A DNA stretch of 64,000 bases from Streptomyces sp. NBC_00659 (GTDB lineage Bacteria > Actinomycetota > Actinomycetes > Streptomycetales > Streptomycetaceae): assembly GCF_036226925.1 (NCBI RefSeq), contig NZ_CP109031.1:7316001-7380000 (forward strand), read 5' to 3'. Positions within the stretch are counted from its first letter, which is position 1. Every line of letters starts with the position of its first letter. The notes beneath the pieces are model-generated. The model did not search any database, was not told where the DNA came from, and saw only the letters and a program-made list of their open reading frames with translations. Positions 52,849 through 60,593 of the stretch are shown one piece after another. The position numbers and the translations under genes are program-made.

Positions 52849-54123
52849 TCACGATCCACAGGGAAGGTCCGCCTTCAGGGTTGTCGGGCCGCCGGGCGGG
52901 CTGGCCAGGGAGAGGGTGCCGTCGTGCGCCGCGATCCGGCGGCGGATGCCGGTGAGTCCGGAGCCGCCGTCCTCGTCCGCGCCGCCCCGGCCGTCGTCCT
53001 CGACGCACAGGTGGAGGCGCCCGCCGCGGCTGCGCGCGGTGACGGTGGCGCTTGCGGCGCCGCTGTGTCTGGCGATGTTGGTCAGAGCCTCGGCCACGAT
53101 GAAGTAGGCGGTCGCCTCGACGGAGGCGGCACACCGTTCGGGTACCGCCACATCGATCCGGCAGGGCACCGCGCAGTTCGCGGCGAGCCCCGAGAGCGCG
53201 CCGGCCAGCCCGCGGTCGTCCAGCACCGGGGGCAGGATGCTCCGGGAGACCGTGCGCAGCTCCGCGAGGGCCTGCTCGGCGGCGGACTGGGCGCGTTCGA
53301 GGAGCTCGTCGGCGCCCGCCGGGTCGCGGGCCACCATACGGCGGGCGGCGCCGAGCAGGACGGTGACGGAGACGATCCGGTTCTGGGTGCCGTCGTGCAG
53401 GGAGCGCTCGATGCGGCGCAGTTCGGTGGCGTGGGCGTCCAGGGCTGCGGCACGGGTGGCGGTGAGTTCGGCGACGCGGAGCGACAGATCCGTTTCCGGC
53501 CCGGCCGCGAGGAGCAGGCGTCCGGGCCGGGCCTGGGAACGGGCCATGCCGGGGCCGAGCCCCAGGACGATGGCGATCCAGCCCACGCCCAGCATGGCCA
53601 CGGCGAGCGCCTCGGGCCAGGAGTGCGCGTGGCCGAGCCCCACGGACGTGGCGGTCGTGTCCTCGGGGAAGAGCCTCCAGTACAGCGGGAAGAGACTGTC
53701 GCGCGCGGCGACGACCGGCAGGAGGACACCGAGGATCCCCAGGAGGAGCCCCAGGGTGGCGTGCCGGGTCAGCCAGCGCATCTCCCGTCGGGTGGTGGGG
53801 TCGACGAGGGCGAGCCGCAGCCGTGTCGGCGGAGGTTCCGGGGCGATGACCTCGGGGCCCCGGCGGCCGAGCCGGTCGCGTTCCCGGCGGGCCAGGGCGT
53901 GCAGCGCGCTCAGGACCGCGGGCGCCATGAGCAGTCCCACCCCGACCGGGCTCGTCGCGGCGGTGACCGCCAGCCAGAGCAGTACGAGCAGCGCGAGGAA
54001 GGCCGTACCGAGCCCGGAGGCGAGTTGCGCGATCGCGGAGCCGGCCGCACTCGTGGTCCGTACGACGGTGTCCCTGAGGCCCACCCGCCCGTCACCGGCT
54101 GTCGCGTCCTGCTGGACCGCCAT
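52849..54123 (-). CDS. NarL-type sensor histidine kinase
   Basis: A 424-residue kinase. Two hydrophobic blocks (about 38-75 and 118-185), then H-box LRRIERSLHDGTQNRIVSV (His about 245), N-box AEALTNIARHSGA (about 348) and G-box DDGRGGADEDGGSGLTGI (about 378). The partner regulator follows one base after the stop. ATG 54123. Confidence 0.9.
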   Translation of the reverse strand: MAVQQDATAGDGRVGLRDTVVRTTSAAGSAIAQLASGLGTAFLALLVLLWLAVTAATSPVGVGLLMAPAVLSALHALARRERDRLGRRGPEVIAPEPPPTRLRLALVDPTTRREMRWLTRHATLGLLLGILGVLLPVVAARDSLFPLYWRLFPEDTTATSVGLGHAHSWPEALAVAMLGVGWIAIVLGLGPGMARSQARPGRLLLAAGPETDLSLRVAELTATRAAALDAHATELRRIERSLHDGTQNRIVSVTVLLGAARRMVARDPAGADELLERAQSAAEQALAELRTVSRSILPPVLDDRGLAGALSGLAANCAVPCRIDVAVPERCAASVEATAYFIVAEALTNIARHSGAASATVTARSRGGRLHLCVEDDGRGGADEDGGSGLTGIRRRIAAHDGTLSLASPPGGPTTLKADLPCGS

Positions 54124-54245
54124 CCGTTCCCCCTCCTCCCGGCGTGTTTCGCGCGCCGTGTATTCGTGCGCCGTGTTTCGTGAAGGTGCATCCGTCTCGC
54201 GAACGACCCTATGACGCCCATCAGTTGGGTGTCAGCCGAGGGACG

Positions 54246-54267
54246 GAGGTACAGCCTGCTGTACCTC
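54246..54267. promoter_or_regulatory. Palindrome 1 (GAGGTACAGC-CT-GCTGTACCTC)
   Basis: Perfect 10-bp arms around CT, sharing the core GGTACAGCCTGCTGTACC with the palindrome at 54676-54699. It lies 123 bases from the kinase start (54123, minus) and 107 bases before the ATG at 54374. It is a likely regulator binding site. Confidence 0.6.
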
Positions 54268-54373
54268 GGACCGGGCGGGCTGCGGGATCGGCCGTGAGGG
54301 GTGTCGATCCGTAACTTCGGTGATGTCAGCCGGAACCCCCGGACCCACCGCTCAGCACCACAGGAGAAGCCCC

Positions 54374-54625
54374 ATGGCGACCACCGACCCCTACCGCCTC
54401 ACCACCCCCGCCGACGGCACGCACGAAGCGTCGTCGCCCGCAGTCACCGGCGCGGAGGTCGTCCGTACGCTGCTCTGGATCCTGGTCGTGGCCGGCGCGG
54501 TCGCCAACACGGTGGCCAGCTACGCCGAAGCGGACACCTGGGTGCACCTGGCCTGCGGCGTGGTCACCCTCTTCGGCGCGGGCACCCTCGCCGCACGCCA
54601 CCTGCGGGGCCGCACCCGGCGATGA
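54374..54625 (+). CDS. Small membrane protein (83 aa)
   Basis: An 83-residue protein with two hydrophobic segments (VVRTLLWILVVAGAVANTVA and WVHLACGVVTLFGAGTLA), ATG 54374 with a CAGGAGAAG site. It is flanked by the two identical-core palindromes. I recognise no family. Confidence 0.65.
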   Translation: MATTDPYRLTTPADGTHEASSPAVTGAEVVRTLLWILVVAGAVANTVASYAEADTWVHLACGVVTLFGAGTLAARHLRGRTRR

Positions 54626-54675
54626 CCCGCCAGGCCGCCGCCCTCGGCCCAGCGGCGACCACGGCTCCGATCGAC

Positions 54676-54699
54676 GGCGGTACAGCCTGCTGTACCGCC
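54676..54699. promoter_or_regulatory. Palindrome 2 (GGCGGTACAGC-CT-GCTGTACCGCC)
   Basis: Perfect 11-bp arms. The inner 18 bases equal those of palindrome 1. It lies 141 bases before the CPBP protease start, so the same factor may control both the small membrane protein and the protease. Confidence 0.6.
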
Positions 54700-54768
54700 A
54701 CTCGGGGCGCACACGGCAATGATCCGCGGACGCGTGACTGGTGTGCTGAACACGTCACGTCAGCCGGA

Positions 54769-54810
54769 TTCCGGCACAGCTCCGACAGCTTCCGGCACAG
54801 CTCCGACAAC
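54769..54810 (+). repeat. Two tandem 21-base repeats before the CPBP gene
   Basis: TTCCGGCACAGCTCCGACA(GC/AC) occurs at 54769-54789 and 54790-54810, followed by a partial third copy (TTCCGGACCGCTTCCG). It lies 30-70 bases before the GTG start, so it could be a promoter-proximal binding array or simple slippage. Confidence 0.5.
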
Positions 54811-54839
54811 TTCCGGACCGCTTCCGAAGGGACACCACG

Positions 54840-55787
54840 GTGAGCAGCATCCAAGCCCCCGTCAGTATCGAGGCCCGACCGGCCGGCAGGGGCCGCGAGG
54901 ACGGCACAGGACTGCGGGGCAGCATTCGCCGCCGCCCCCTGACCTGGTTCTTCTCGCTGGCCTACCTGCTGAGTTGGACCGCATGGACGCCGTACGTCCT
55001 GTCCGAGAACGGCCTGGGCGTCTGGCACTTCGCCTTCCCCGGAGGCGGCCTCGGCGGCCAGCTCTTCGGCGTCCTGCCCGGCGCCTACCTCGGCCCGATC
55101 CTGTCGGCACTCCTGGTGACCGGCGTCACCGAGGGACGCCGCGGACTGCGGGCCTGGCGCGGCCGGATGACCAAGTTCAAGGTCGGCCGGCGCTGGTACG
55201 CCGTGGTCCTGCTCTCGGTGCCCGCCGTGCTGACCCTCGCCTCGGTCGCGCTGTCCGGCCGCGGTCCCGCGATGCCGCCCGTCGTCGTGCTGGCCGCGTT
55301 CCTGCCCGGCCTGCTCCTGCAGATGATCACCACCGGCCTCGCCGAGGAGCCCGGCTGGCGCGAGTTCGCCATGCCCCGCCTGCAGCGCCGCCACGGCCCG
55401 CTGCTCGGCACCCTCGTCGTCGGTCCGCTGTGGGGCGCCTGGCACCTCCCGCTGTTCCTGACCGAGTGGGGCAACTGGCCGCACGTGTCCTGGACCGCGC
55501 CGCTGGAGTTCATCGTCACCGCGGTCGCCTTCAGCTTCGTCATGACATGGGTGTTCAACCGCACCGGCGAGAGCCTGCCGATGGCCATGCTGCTGCACTG
55601 CGGCGTCAACAACTACATGTCCCTCGCCTGGTCCGACATGTTCCCCGGACTGTCCCGCGAACACGCCGCACACGCCTTCCTGCTCAGCGCCACCGTCGCG
55701 GCCCTCGTCCTGCTGGTCACCACCCGCGGCCGACTGGGCTGCCCACCGGCACACGAGGCCTCCGCACTGCCGGGCCGGACGGTTTGA
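54840..55787 (+). CDS. CPBP family intramembrane metalloprotease
   Basis: A 315-residue CAAX/CPBP-type protein. The EExxxR motif is AEEPGWREF (about 177-185). Other conserved sites are GPLWGAWHLPLF (about 200) and LLHCGVNN (about 258). It has about seven or eight membrane segments. GTG 54840 follows GAAGGGACACC. Its stop overlaps the next gene's TTG by 4 bases. The substrate is unknown. Confidence 0.85.
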   Translation: MSSIQAPVSIEARPAGRGREDGTGLRGSIRRRPLTWFFSLAYLLSWTAWTPYVLSENGLGVWHFAFPGGGLGGQLFGVLPGAYLGPILSALLVTGVTEGRRGLRAWRGRMTKFKVGRRWYAVVLLSVPAVLTLASVALSGRGPAMPPVVVLAAFLPGLLLQMITTGLAEEPGWREFAMPRLQRRHGPLLGTLVVGPLWGAWHLPLFLTEWGNWPHVSWTAPLEFIVTAVAFSFVMTWVFNRTGESLPMAMLLHCGVNNYMSLAWSDMFPGLSREHAAHAFLLSATVAALVLLVTTRGRLGCPPAHEASALPGRTV

Positions 55788-57142
55788 CCGCGCTGCTGTC
55801 GGAGTGCCGCAGATTGCGCGCGGAGTCCGTTCGCGCGATCGCCGACCATTTGGAACGAGTCTTCCCTGACTATGAAGGTTCGGCGGTTACAGAGCCGGTG
55901 CCGCCGACGCCGGAGCAGGCTCAACAGGTCGTGTCCGACGGATTGTTCGACCTGGAAGGTCTACGCGACGCGGCCTTGGAAGAAGCGTTGCGGGCCCCGA
56001 TCGAGCAGTGGATGACCTTCCTACACCCCGATCAGGTCGCACTGGTACGCCGCAATTGGTCGGGTCCGGCGCGCATCAGCGACCCGGCGGGCACAGGTAG
56101 GACGGTGGTCGGACTTCACCGCGCGGCCCACTTGGCCCGGCGCACCGGCGGCCGGATCCTGTACGTCACGTACGCCAACAATCTGCCCCGCGTACAGGCC
56201 ACTTTTCTCAGAACCATGGCCCCGGCGGTCGCCGACCGGGTGGACTTCCGCAGCCTCGCTCCTGGGCCCAGGAGCTCCTGCAAGGGCGCGGTGTCCCAGT
56301 GCGGCTGCACGGAGACAAGGCAGAGACCACCTTCAGTCTTGCCTGGAAGCACGTCGGACGCGACAGCCGTCTCGCCGAGATCGACCCGGCACCGATCTAT
56401 TGGCGAGAGGAGATCGACCACGTCGTCAAGGGCCGCGGCATCACCACCTTCGAGGAGTATGCGACCGTGCCCCGGCGCCGTCGCAGAGCGAGCCTGCGCC
56501 GCCCGCACCGGCAGGCGGTGTGGGAGTTGTACGAGGTGTACGAGTCGCTGCGCATCGAGCGCGGCGTACACGACTTCAACGACGTGCTCTCGCTCGCCCT
56601 TACGGAAGCGTCGCGTCACACCGATCGTCTCCCGTATACGGCCGTCATCGTGGATGAGGTCCAGGACCTCACCCTCGTCGGGGTACGTCTCTTACACGCT
56701 CTCGTCCGTGATGCCCCCAACGGGCTGCTCCTGGTCGGCGACGGCCAGCAGGCCGTCTACCCGGGCGGGTTCCGCCTAGCCCGATGCCGGCATCGACATT
56801 CGTGGTGACCGCGGACAGGTCCTGCGTATCAATTACCGCAACAGCAGGCAGATCCTGGACGCGGCCCTCACGATTGTGGCTGACGACGCCTTCGAGGACA
56901 TCGACGGCCTGCATACACCAGGCGGCCGCGACGTCGATCTCACTTATCACGGTGGGCAGGTGGCCCGCGTCACCAAGCCGACTGTGGATGCTCACGATCA
57001 GACGCTGCTGGACGCATTATGTGCCTCGCCCGATGGTGTGCGAGCTGATGCCGCCGTGCTGTGCCCGTCCATGCGAGCTATCGGCCATTACCAGCGACTG
57101 CTCACTCAGGCGGGTCTGATGCAGGTTCGGGTGACAGGTTGA
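55784..57142 (+). pseudogene. UvrD-like helicase, 5' part, frameshifted and interrupted
   Basis: Three frames of one gene follow each other. Frame 1, from TTG 55784, carries FLHPDQVALVRRNWSGPARI and a damaged Walker A (DPAGTGRTVVGLH, where GxxGTGKT is expected). Frame 2 (about 56260-56780) carries TFEEYATVPRR, the DEVQ box VIVDEVQDLT and LLVGDGQQAVYPGG. Frame 3 (about 56782-57142) carries INYRNSRQIL. One-base lesions near 56257 (deletion) and 56781 (extra C) separate them. The IS3 end at 57140 then ends the gene. It is a superfamily 1 helicase relic. The 3' part is at 59991-60290. Confidence 0.78.
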
Positions 57143-57175
57143 CCTGCCCCACGGTTTGGGTTCCAGCTGCGGTGG

Positions 57176-58335
57176 CTAACTGGCGGCGGGGATGGTGTCT
57201 TGTTCGGAGAGTAGTTCGTACTCGATCGGGGTGCGGTAGCCCAGTGCTGAGTGGCGCCGCTGTCGGTTGTGGAAGATCTCGATGTACTCGAAGATCGCGT
57301 TCGCCAACTCGACCCGGGTCTTCCACCGTTTGCGGTTCAACAGCTCGATCTGCATCGAGGACCAGAAGGATTCCATCATCGCGTTGTCCAGGCCGTCCCC
57401 GACCGTGCCGAACGACGGCAGGAGCCCGGCGGAGCGGATCCTTTCCCCGAAGACCCAGGAGGTGAACTGGGTGCCGTGATCGGCGTGCACTATCCCGCCC
57501 GGCTCAGGGCGCCGGTTGCGGATGGCCATGTCCAACGCGTTGACCACGAGGGTGGAGTCCTGTCTGGAGTCGATCGACCAGCCCACGATCTTGCGGCTGA
57601 ACGCGTCCAGAACCGCCGCGCAGTACACCCACCCTTCTCTGGTGCGATGTTGCGTGATGTCGGTGACCCACAGCTCGTTGGGACGCAGCCGATGGAACTT
57701 CCGGTTGACCAGGTCATCGGCGGTTACGACACCCCGCAGGCGCTTGATCCGCACCGGTCCGGGCAGTCCGTGGATCCCGGCCTGTGTCATCAGCACCGAC
57801 ACGGTCCTCGAGCACACCTGGATGCCCATGCCCAGGGTGAGCTCGGCGTGGACGCGGCGGTAGCCGTAGGTGCCGCGTGAGGCGACGTGGACTTCCCGGA
57901 TCAGCCCGGTCAGCCACTCCCGTCGCAGCTGCCGCGGTGTGGTGGGGGTGCGCTTGTGTTTGTAGTAGTTCTGCCGGGCGACCCCGAGGATCCGGCAGCA
58001 TCGGTCGACCGGTGCCCCGGCATCGACGAGACGGTCGATCACCGGGTAGAGCCTTTTGGGGCCGGCTTGTCCTCGCCGAGGAACTTGGCGGCCTTGCGGA
58101 CGATCTCGAGCTCGGTTTCCAGCTCGCGGATTCGTCGCCGCGCTGCATGCAGCTCTGCGGACTCCTCCGAGAGCCTGCCAGGGCGCCGGCCGTTGTCGAT
58201 GTCGTCCTGGCGCAACCACTTCGACAACGTGACCGGATGGATGCCGAGGTCAACGGCGGTCTGCTTCTGTTCTTTTCCTGCCAGCACCAACGCGATGGCG
58301 CGGGCGCGGAACTCAGCAGGGTAGGCGCGGGGCAT
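57176..58335 (-). CDS. IS3-family transposase OrfAB (by -1 frameshift)
   Basis: The full transposase comes from OrfA (58335) shifted by -1 onto OrfB at an A4G-type site (CCCCAAAAGGC on the minus strand, about 58050-58060). OrfB contains the integrase domain: Asp in WVTDITQHR, Asp in IVHADHGTQFTSW and Glu in NAMMESFWSSMQ, the complete DDE set. RRHSALGYRTP ends the domain. OrfB runs to a stop at 57176. Both frames look intact. Confidence 0.82.
58039..58335 (-). CDS. IS3-family OrfA (helix-turn-helix, coiled coil)
   Basis: A 98-residue protein starting MPRAYPAEFRARAIALVLAG, with an HTH (QTAVDLGIHPVTLSKWLRQD) and a leucine-zipper region (RRRIRELETELEIVRKAAKFL) for dimerisation with OrfAB. The frame overlaps OrfB at the frameshift site. 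ATG 58335 was taken over the longer frame from 58398, which runs into the IS630 end. Confidence 0.85.
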   Translation of the reverse strand: MPRAYPAEFRARAIALVLAGKEQKQTAVDLGIHPVTLSKWLRQDDIDNGRRPGRLSEESAELHAARRRIRELETELEIVRKAAKFLGEDKPAPKGSTR

Positions 58336-58394
58336 GTCCGGCAGCCTTTCGTGAAGGCCGTCAGCTAGTGCTCTGACCGGGAAGGTTTGCCGGG

Positions 58395-58715
58395 TCATTC
58401 CTTCTCGGAGGCAGCTGCGAGGTGGCGGCGGCAGAGGTCGGCAGCCGTGAGGTGGGGTGTGTGCAGCGCATCGCTGTAGAGCCGCATCTCACGGGCTGCT
58501 CGGTCGAGGTGCTGCCAGAAGGCGAGCGGCAGTTCGAGGTCGCCACCGAGATCGACGAGACAGTCGAAGGCGAGTCCCAACTCGTTGTGCTCCAGGAACT
58601 CAAGCGTCACTGAGAGGTCAATGTTCGGCAGGCCCGTCAAATGGACCCGGGCGGCATCGAGGTGGCCACGGGTCTGGTTCCAGCTGGACTGAAGTGCCTC
58701 GCGATCAACGGTCAT
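58395..58715 (-). CDS. Passenger protein of the IS630 element (106 aa)
   Basis: ATG 58715 starts MTVDREALQSSWNQTRGHLD. The product (106 residues) is helical and acidic-to-neutral, with FLEHNELGLAFDCLVDLGGD and LTAADLCRRHLAA. It has no membrane segment. It lies between the transposase end (58747) and the left inverted repeat, so it moves with the element. I do not recognise its family. It could be an accessory factor or an adventitious gene. Its end reaches the left inverted repeat. Confidence 0.6.
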   Translation of the reverse strand: MTVDREALQSSWNQTRGHLDAARVHLTGLPNIDLSVTLEFLEHNELGLAFDCLVDLGGDLELPLAFWQHLDRAAREMRLYSDALHTPHLTAADLCRRHLAAASEKE

Positions 58716-58746
58716 GGCGTCAGTGTCGCCGGTGCTGTTCGTATGG

Positions 58747-59867
58747 TCACGCGGCTTTCTGTGCCGGTCGCCCGCCCCAGCGGATGCCCTTCTCGCTACG
58801 GATGCGGGAGCGCTCACGCCGTTGGGCGGTCAGCACGTCGGGATGCCGGGCGTTCTTGTTCCGCCAGCGCAGATAGGCGTGCAGGGCGCGCGTCTGCGCG
58901 ATGTGGTTGCGGTGGTTGGAGTTGGCGACGGTGAACTGCCGCAACGGTCCGAAGTGGGCCTCGATCGGGTTGCCCAGGACGCATAGGTCGGGGTGAAGCA
59001 CAGTCTGACCTTGTTCTTCTTGGCCCAGTGACGGATATTGGCGCCTTTGTAGGCGGACAGGTTGTCCAGGATGATGTAGATCGGAGCGCCGTCAGGTCGG
59101 GCAGCCCGGATCGACTTCAGCGCGGCCAGCGTGTTCGCGGCACCCTTCTTGCGGCGGTTGACGCCCCACATGGTGTCGTCACCGATCGAGTAGCAGCCGT
59201 GGAAGTAGCGCACTCCGTGGGTGCGGTGGTAGGTCGCGGGATGCCGCTCGGGCCGGCCCTGCCCGGCCCAGCACGATCCGGCAGTGGGCCGGATGCCGAG
59301 CGGCCCGAACTCGTCGAACGCGAAGACACGGTCCGGGAAACGCTCCAGCACCTCCTCGATGCGGTCCAGCTTGGCGTCACGCTCGGAGTCGGGCGACTCC
59401 TTCCACGTCTTGGTCCGCTGAAAGGTGACGCCGCGGCGGGCGAGCAGGCACCGTAACGCCTCGCGGCCGATGCGGACCACGCGGCCGTGCACTTTGCGCA
59501 AGTAGGCGGCGAGTTTGCGGATGGACCAGCGGGTGAAGGGCTGGCCGAGCTTGCTGGGGCGGGTGGTGGCCGTCTGGACGACGAAGTCCTCGTCGTCAGG
59601 CGTGAGCAGGCGGGAACGGCCTCCCGCCCATCGAGGGTCCAGGCAGGCCAGGCCGATCTCGTTGAACCGGTGGATCACATCCCGGACGGTGTCCTCGTCG
59701 GCCTGCACCAGCTTCGCGATCACCGGGACCCGGTTCCCGCCGGCCGAGGCCAGCAGCATCATCGCGCGCCGGTAGCGCACCGAACTGGTGCTGCCCCGGC
59801 GCACGATCTGCTGCAGCTTCTGCCCCTCCTGGTCGGCCAACCTGCGCACACGGACAGGCTCAGCCAC
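58747..59867 (-). pseudogene. IS630-family transposase, frameshifted
   Basis: Frame 1 from GTG 59867 carries an HTH (PVIAKLVQADEDTVRDVIHR), FAFDEFGPLG (first Asp) and YIILDNLSAYKG (second Asp). After LCFTPTYASW a one-base loss near 58970-58980 moves the rest into another frame, which carries the Glu motif NPIEAHFGPLRQF. So the DDE triad is split between frames. The family sometimes uses frameshifting, but no slippery sequence is seen here, so inactivation is more likely. Confidence 0.75.
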
Positions 59868-59990
59868 CACACCCCCAGCAGTCGCACGGACGTCACCGCA
59901 CATCCAACCGCCGGAACCACTAACCCGGCCAACCTTCCCGGTCAGAGCACTAGCCAGCAGAACTGGAACCTGAGAGGTGGGGCAGGTCAA

Positions 59991-60290
59991 GATGTCACCC
60001 GTTCGTGCGGCAGACCCGACATCTCGGTATGCCTGCTGGAGCACTACGACGGCAGCCCCGTCGACGCCGTCAAGCTGGGCAGCTACCGCAGGGCCAAGGG
60101 CCTGGAGTTCAAGCGCGTGTTCCTGCCGCAGTACGACGCCGCCCAGCCGAACGGGGCGCCAGTCGGTGATCGCGGAGTCGCTGAGGTGCCCGAAACGGTA
60201 CGGGAGCGCGAAGAGTTGCTGCGCAGTCAGCTCTTCGTAGCAATGACCAGGGCTCGAGACGTACTTTGGTTGGGCAGCGTGCCCCGTTAG
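59991..60290 (+). pseudogene. UvrD-like helicase, 3' part
   Basis: Continues the helicase after the IS3 right end: LGSYRRAKGLEFKRVFLP (motif V) and RSQLFVAMTRARDVLWLG (motif VI), ending at 60290. It has no start codon or ribosome site of its own. It is the C-terminal remnant of the gene at 55784-57142. Confidence 0.75.
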
Positions 60291-60593
60291 GGCAGCAGGC
60301 CCAGAGCCTGAACCGCCGGGCGGAGCGGAACAGCTCTTGCCCGGGTGCGAACTGCTGGCCTCGTTGAGCCACGCGTCCATCTATAGACGCAGACCCTGTC
60401 AACCTTGCCGTGCGTGTCGCGCGGCCTTCAGACCAAATGGACGAGGTTGGCTGAGCAGGACACGAGGGGTGGGAGCGTGGTGCAAATCAGCGGCCCGCTG
60501 TGCGCTCCATTCCCCCATCGCAGACCGAAGACGTATCGCGAGGATTGCGTGTGGTCAGCTCTCGGCACCAGATGGAACGAGCCAGTAGCACGG
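60291..60593. other. Intergenic region between convergent ends, nothing found
   Basis: 303 bases between the helicase remnant (plus) and the end of the 607-residue gene (minus). No recognisable gene, hairpin or repeat. Confidence 0.5.

Larger units (their letters stand above)
58368..59950. mobile_element. IS630-family element with passenger gene, inserted in IS3
   Basis: The inverted ends GTGCTCTGACCGGGAAGGTT then (T/G)GCCGGGT lie at 58368-58395 and 59923-59950 (one mismatch) and are flanked on both sides by TA (58366-58367 and 59951-59952), the IS630/Tc1 target duplication. It sits in the region between the IS3 OrfA start and the IS3 right end, so it inserted after IS3. It carries a frameshifted transposase and a 106-residue gene. 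Confidence 0.75.
57140..59989. mobile_element. IS3-family element, itself interrupted by an IS630 element
   Basis: The ends start TGACCTGCCCCAC at 57140 and finish with its complement at 59989, followed inward by matching GGTTCCAG...CTG..GGCTA segments. It carries OrfA/OrfB transposase genes. Its upstream side contains the IS630 insertion at 58368-59950. Both flanks continue helicase sequence, so it split that gene. No clean target duplication was seen. The flanking GGGTGACA/TGTCACCC is also inverted. Confidence 0.72.

Noticed and set aside
57128..60001. A target-site duplication for the IS3 element
   Set aside because: Flanking bases do not repeat directly. The GGGTGACA/TGTCACCC flanks are inverted, so they may be part of longer ends instead.
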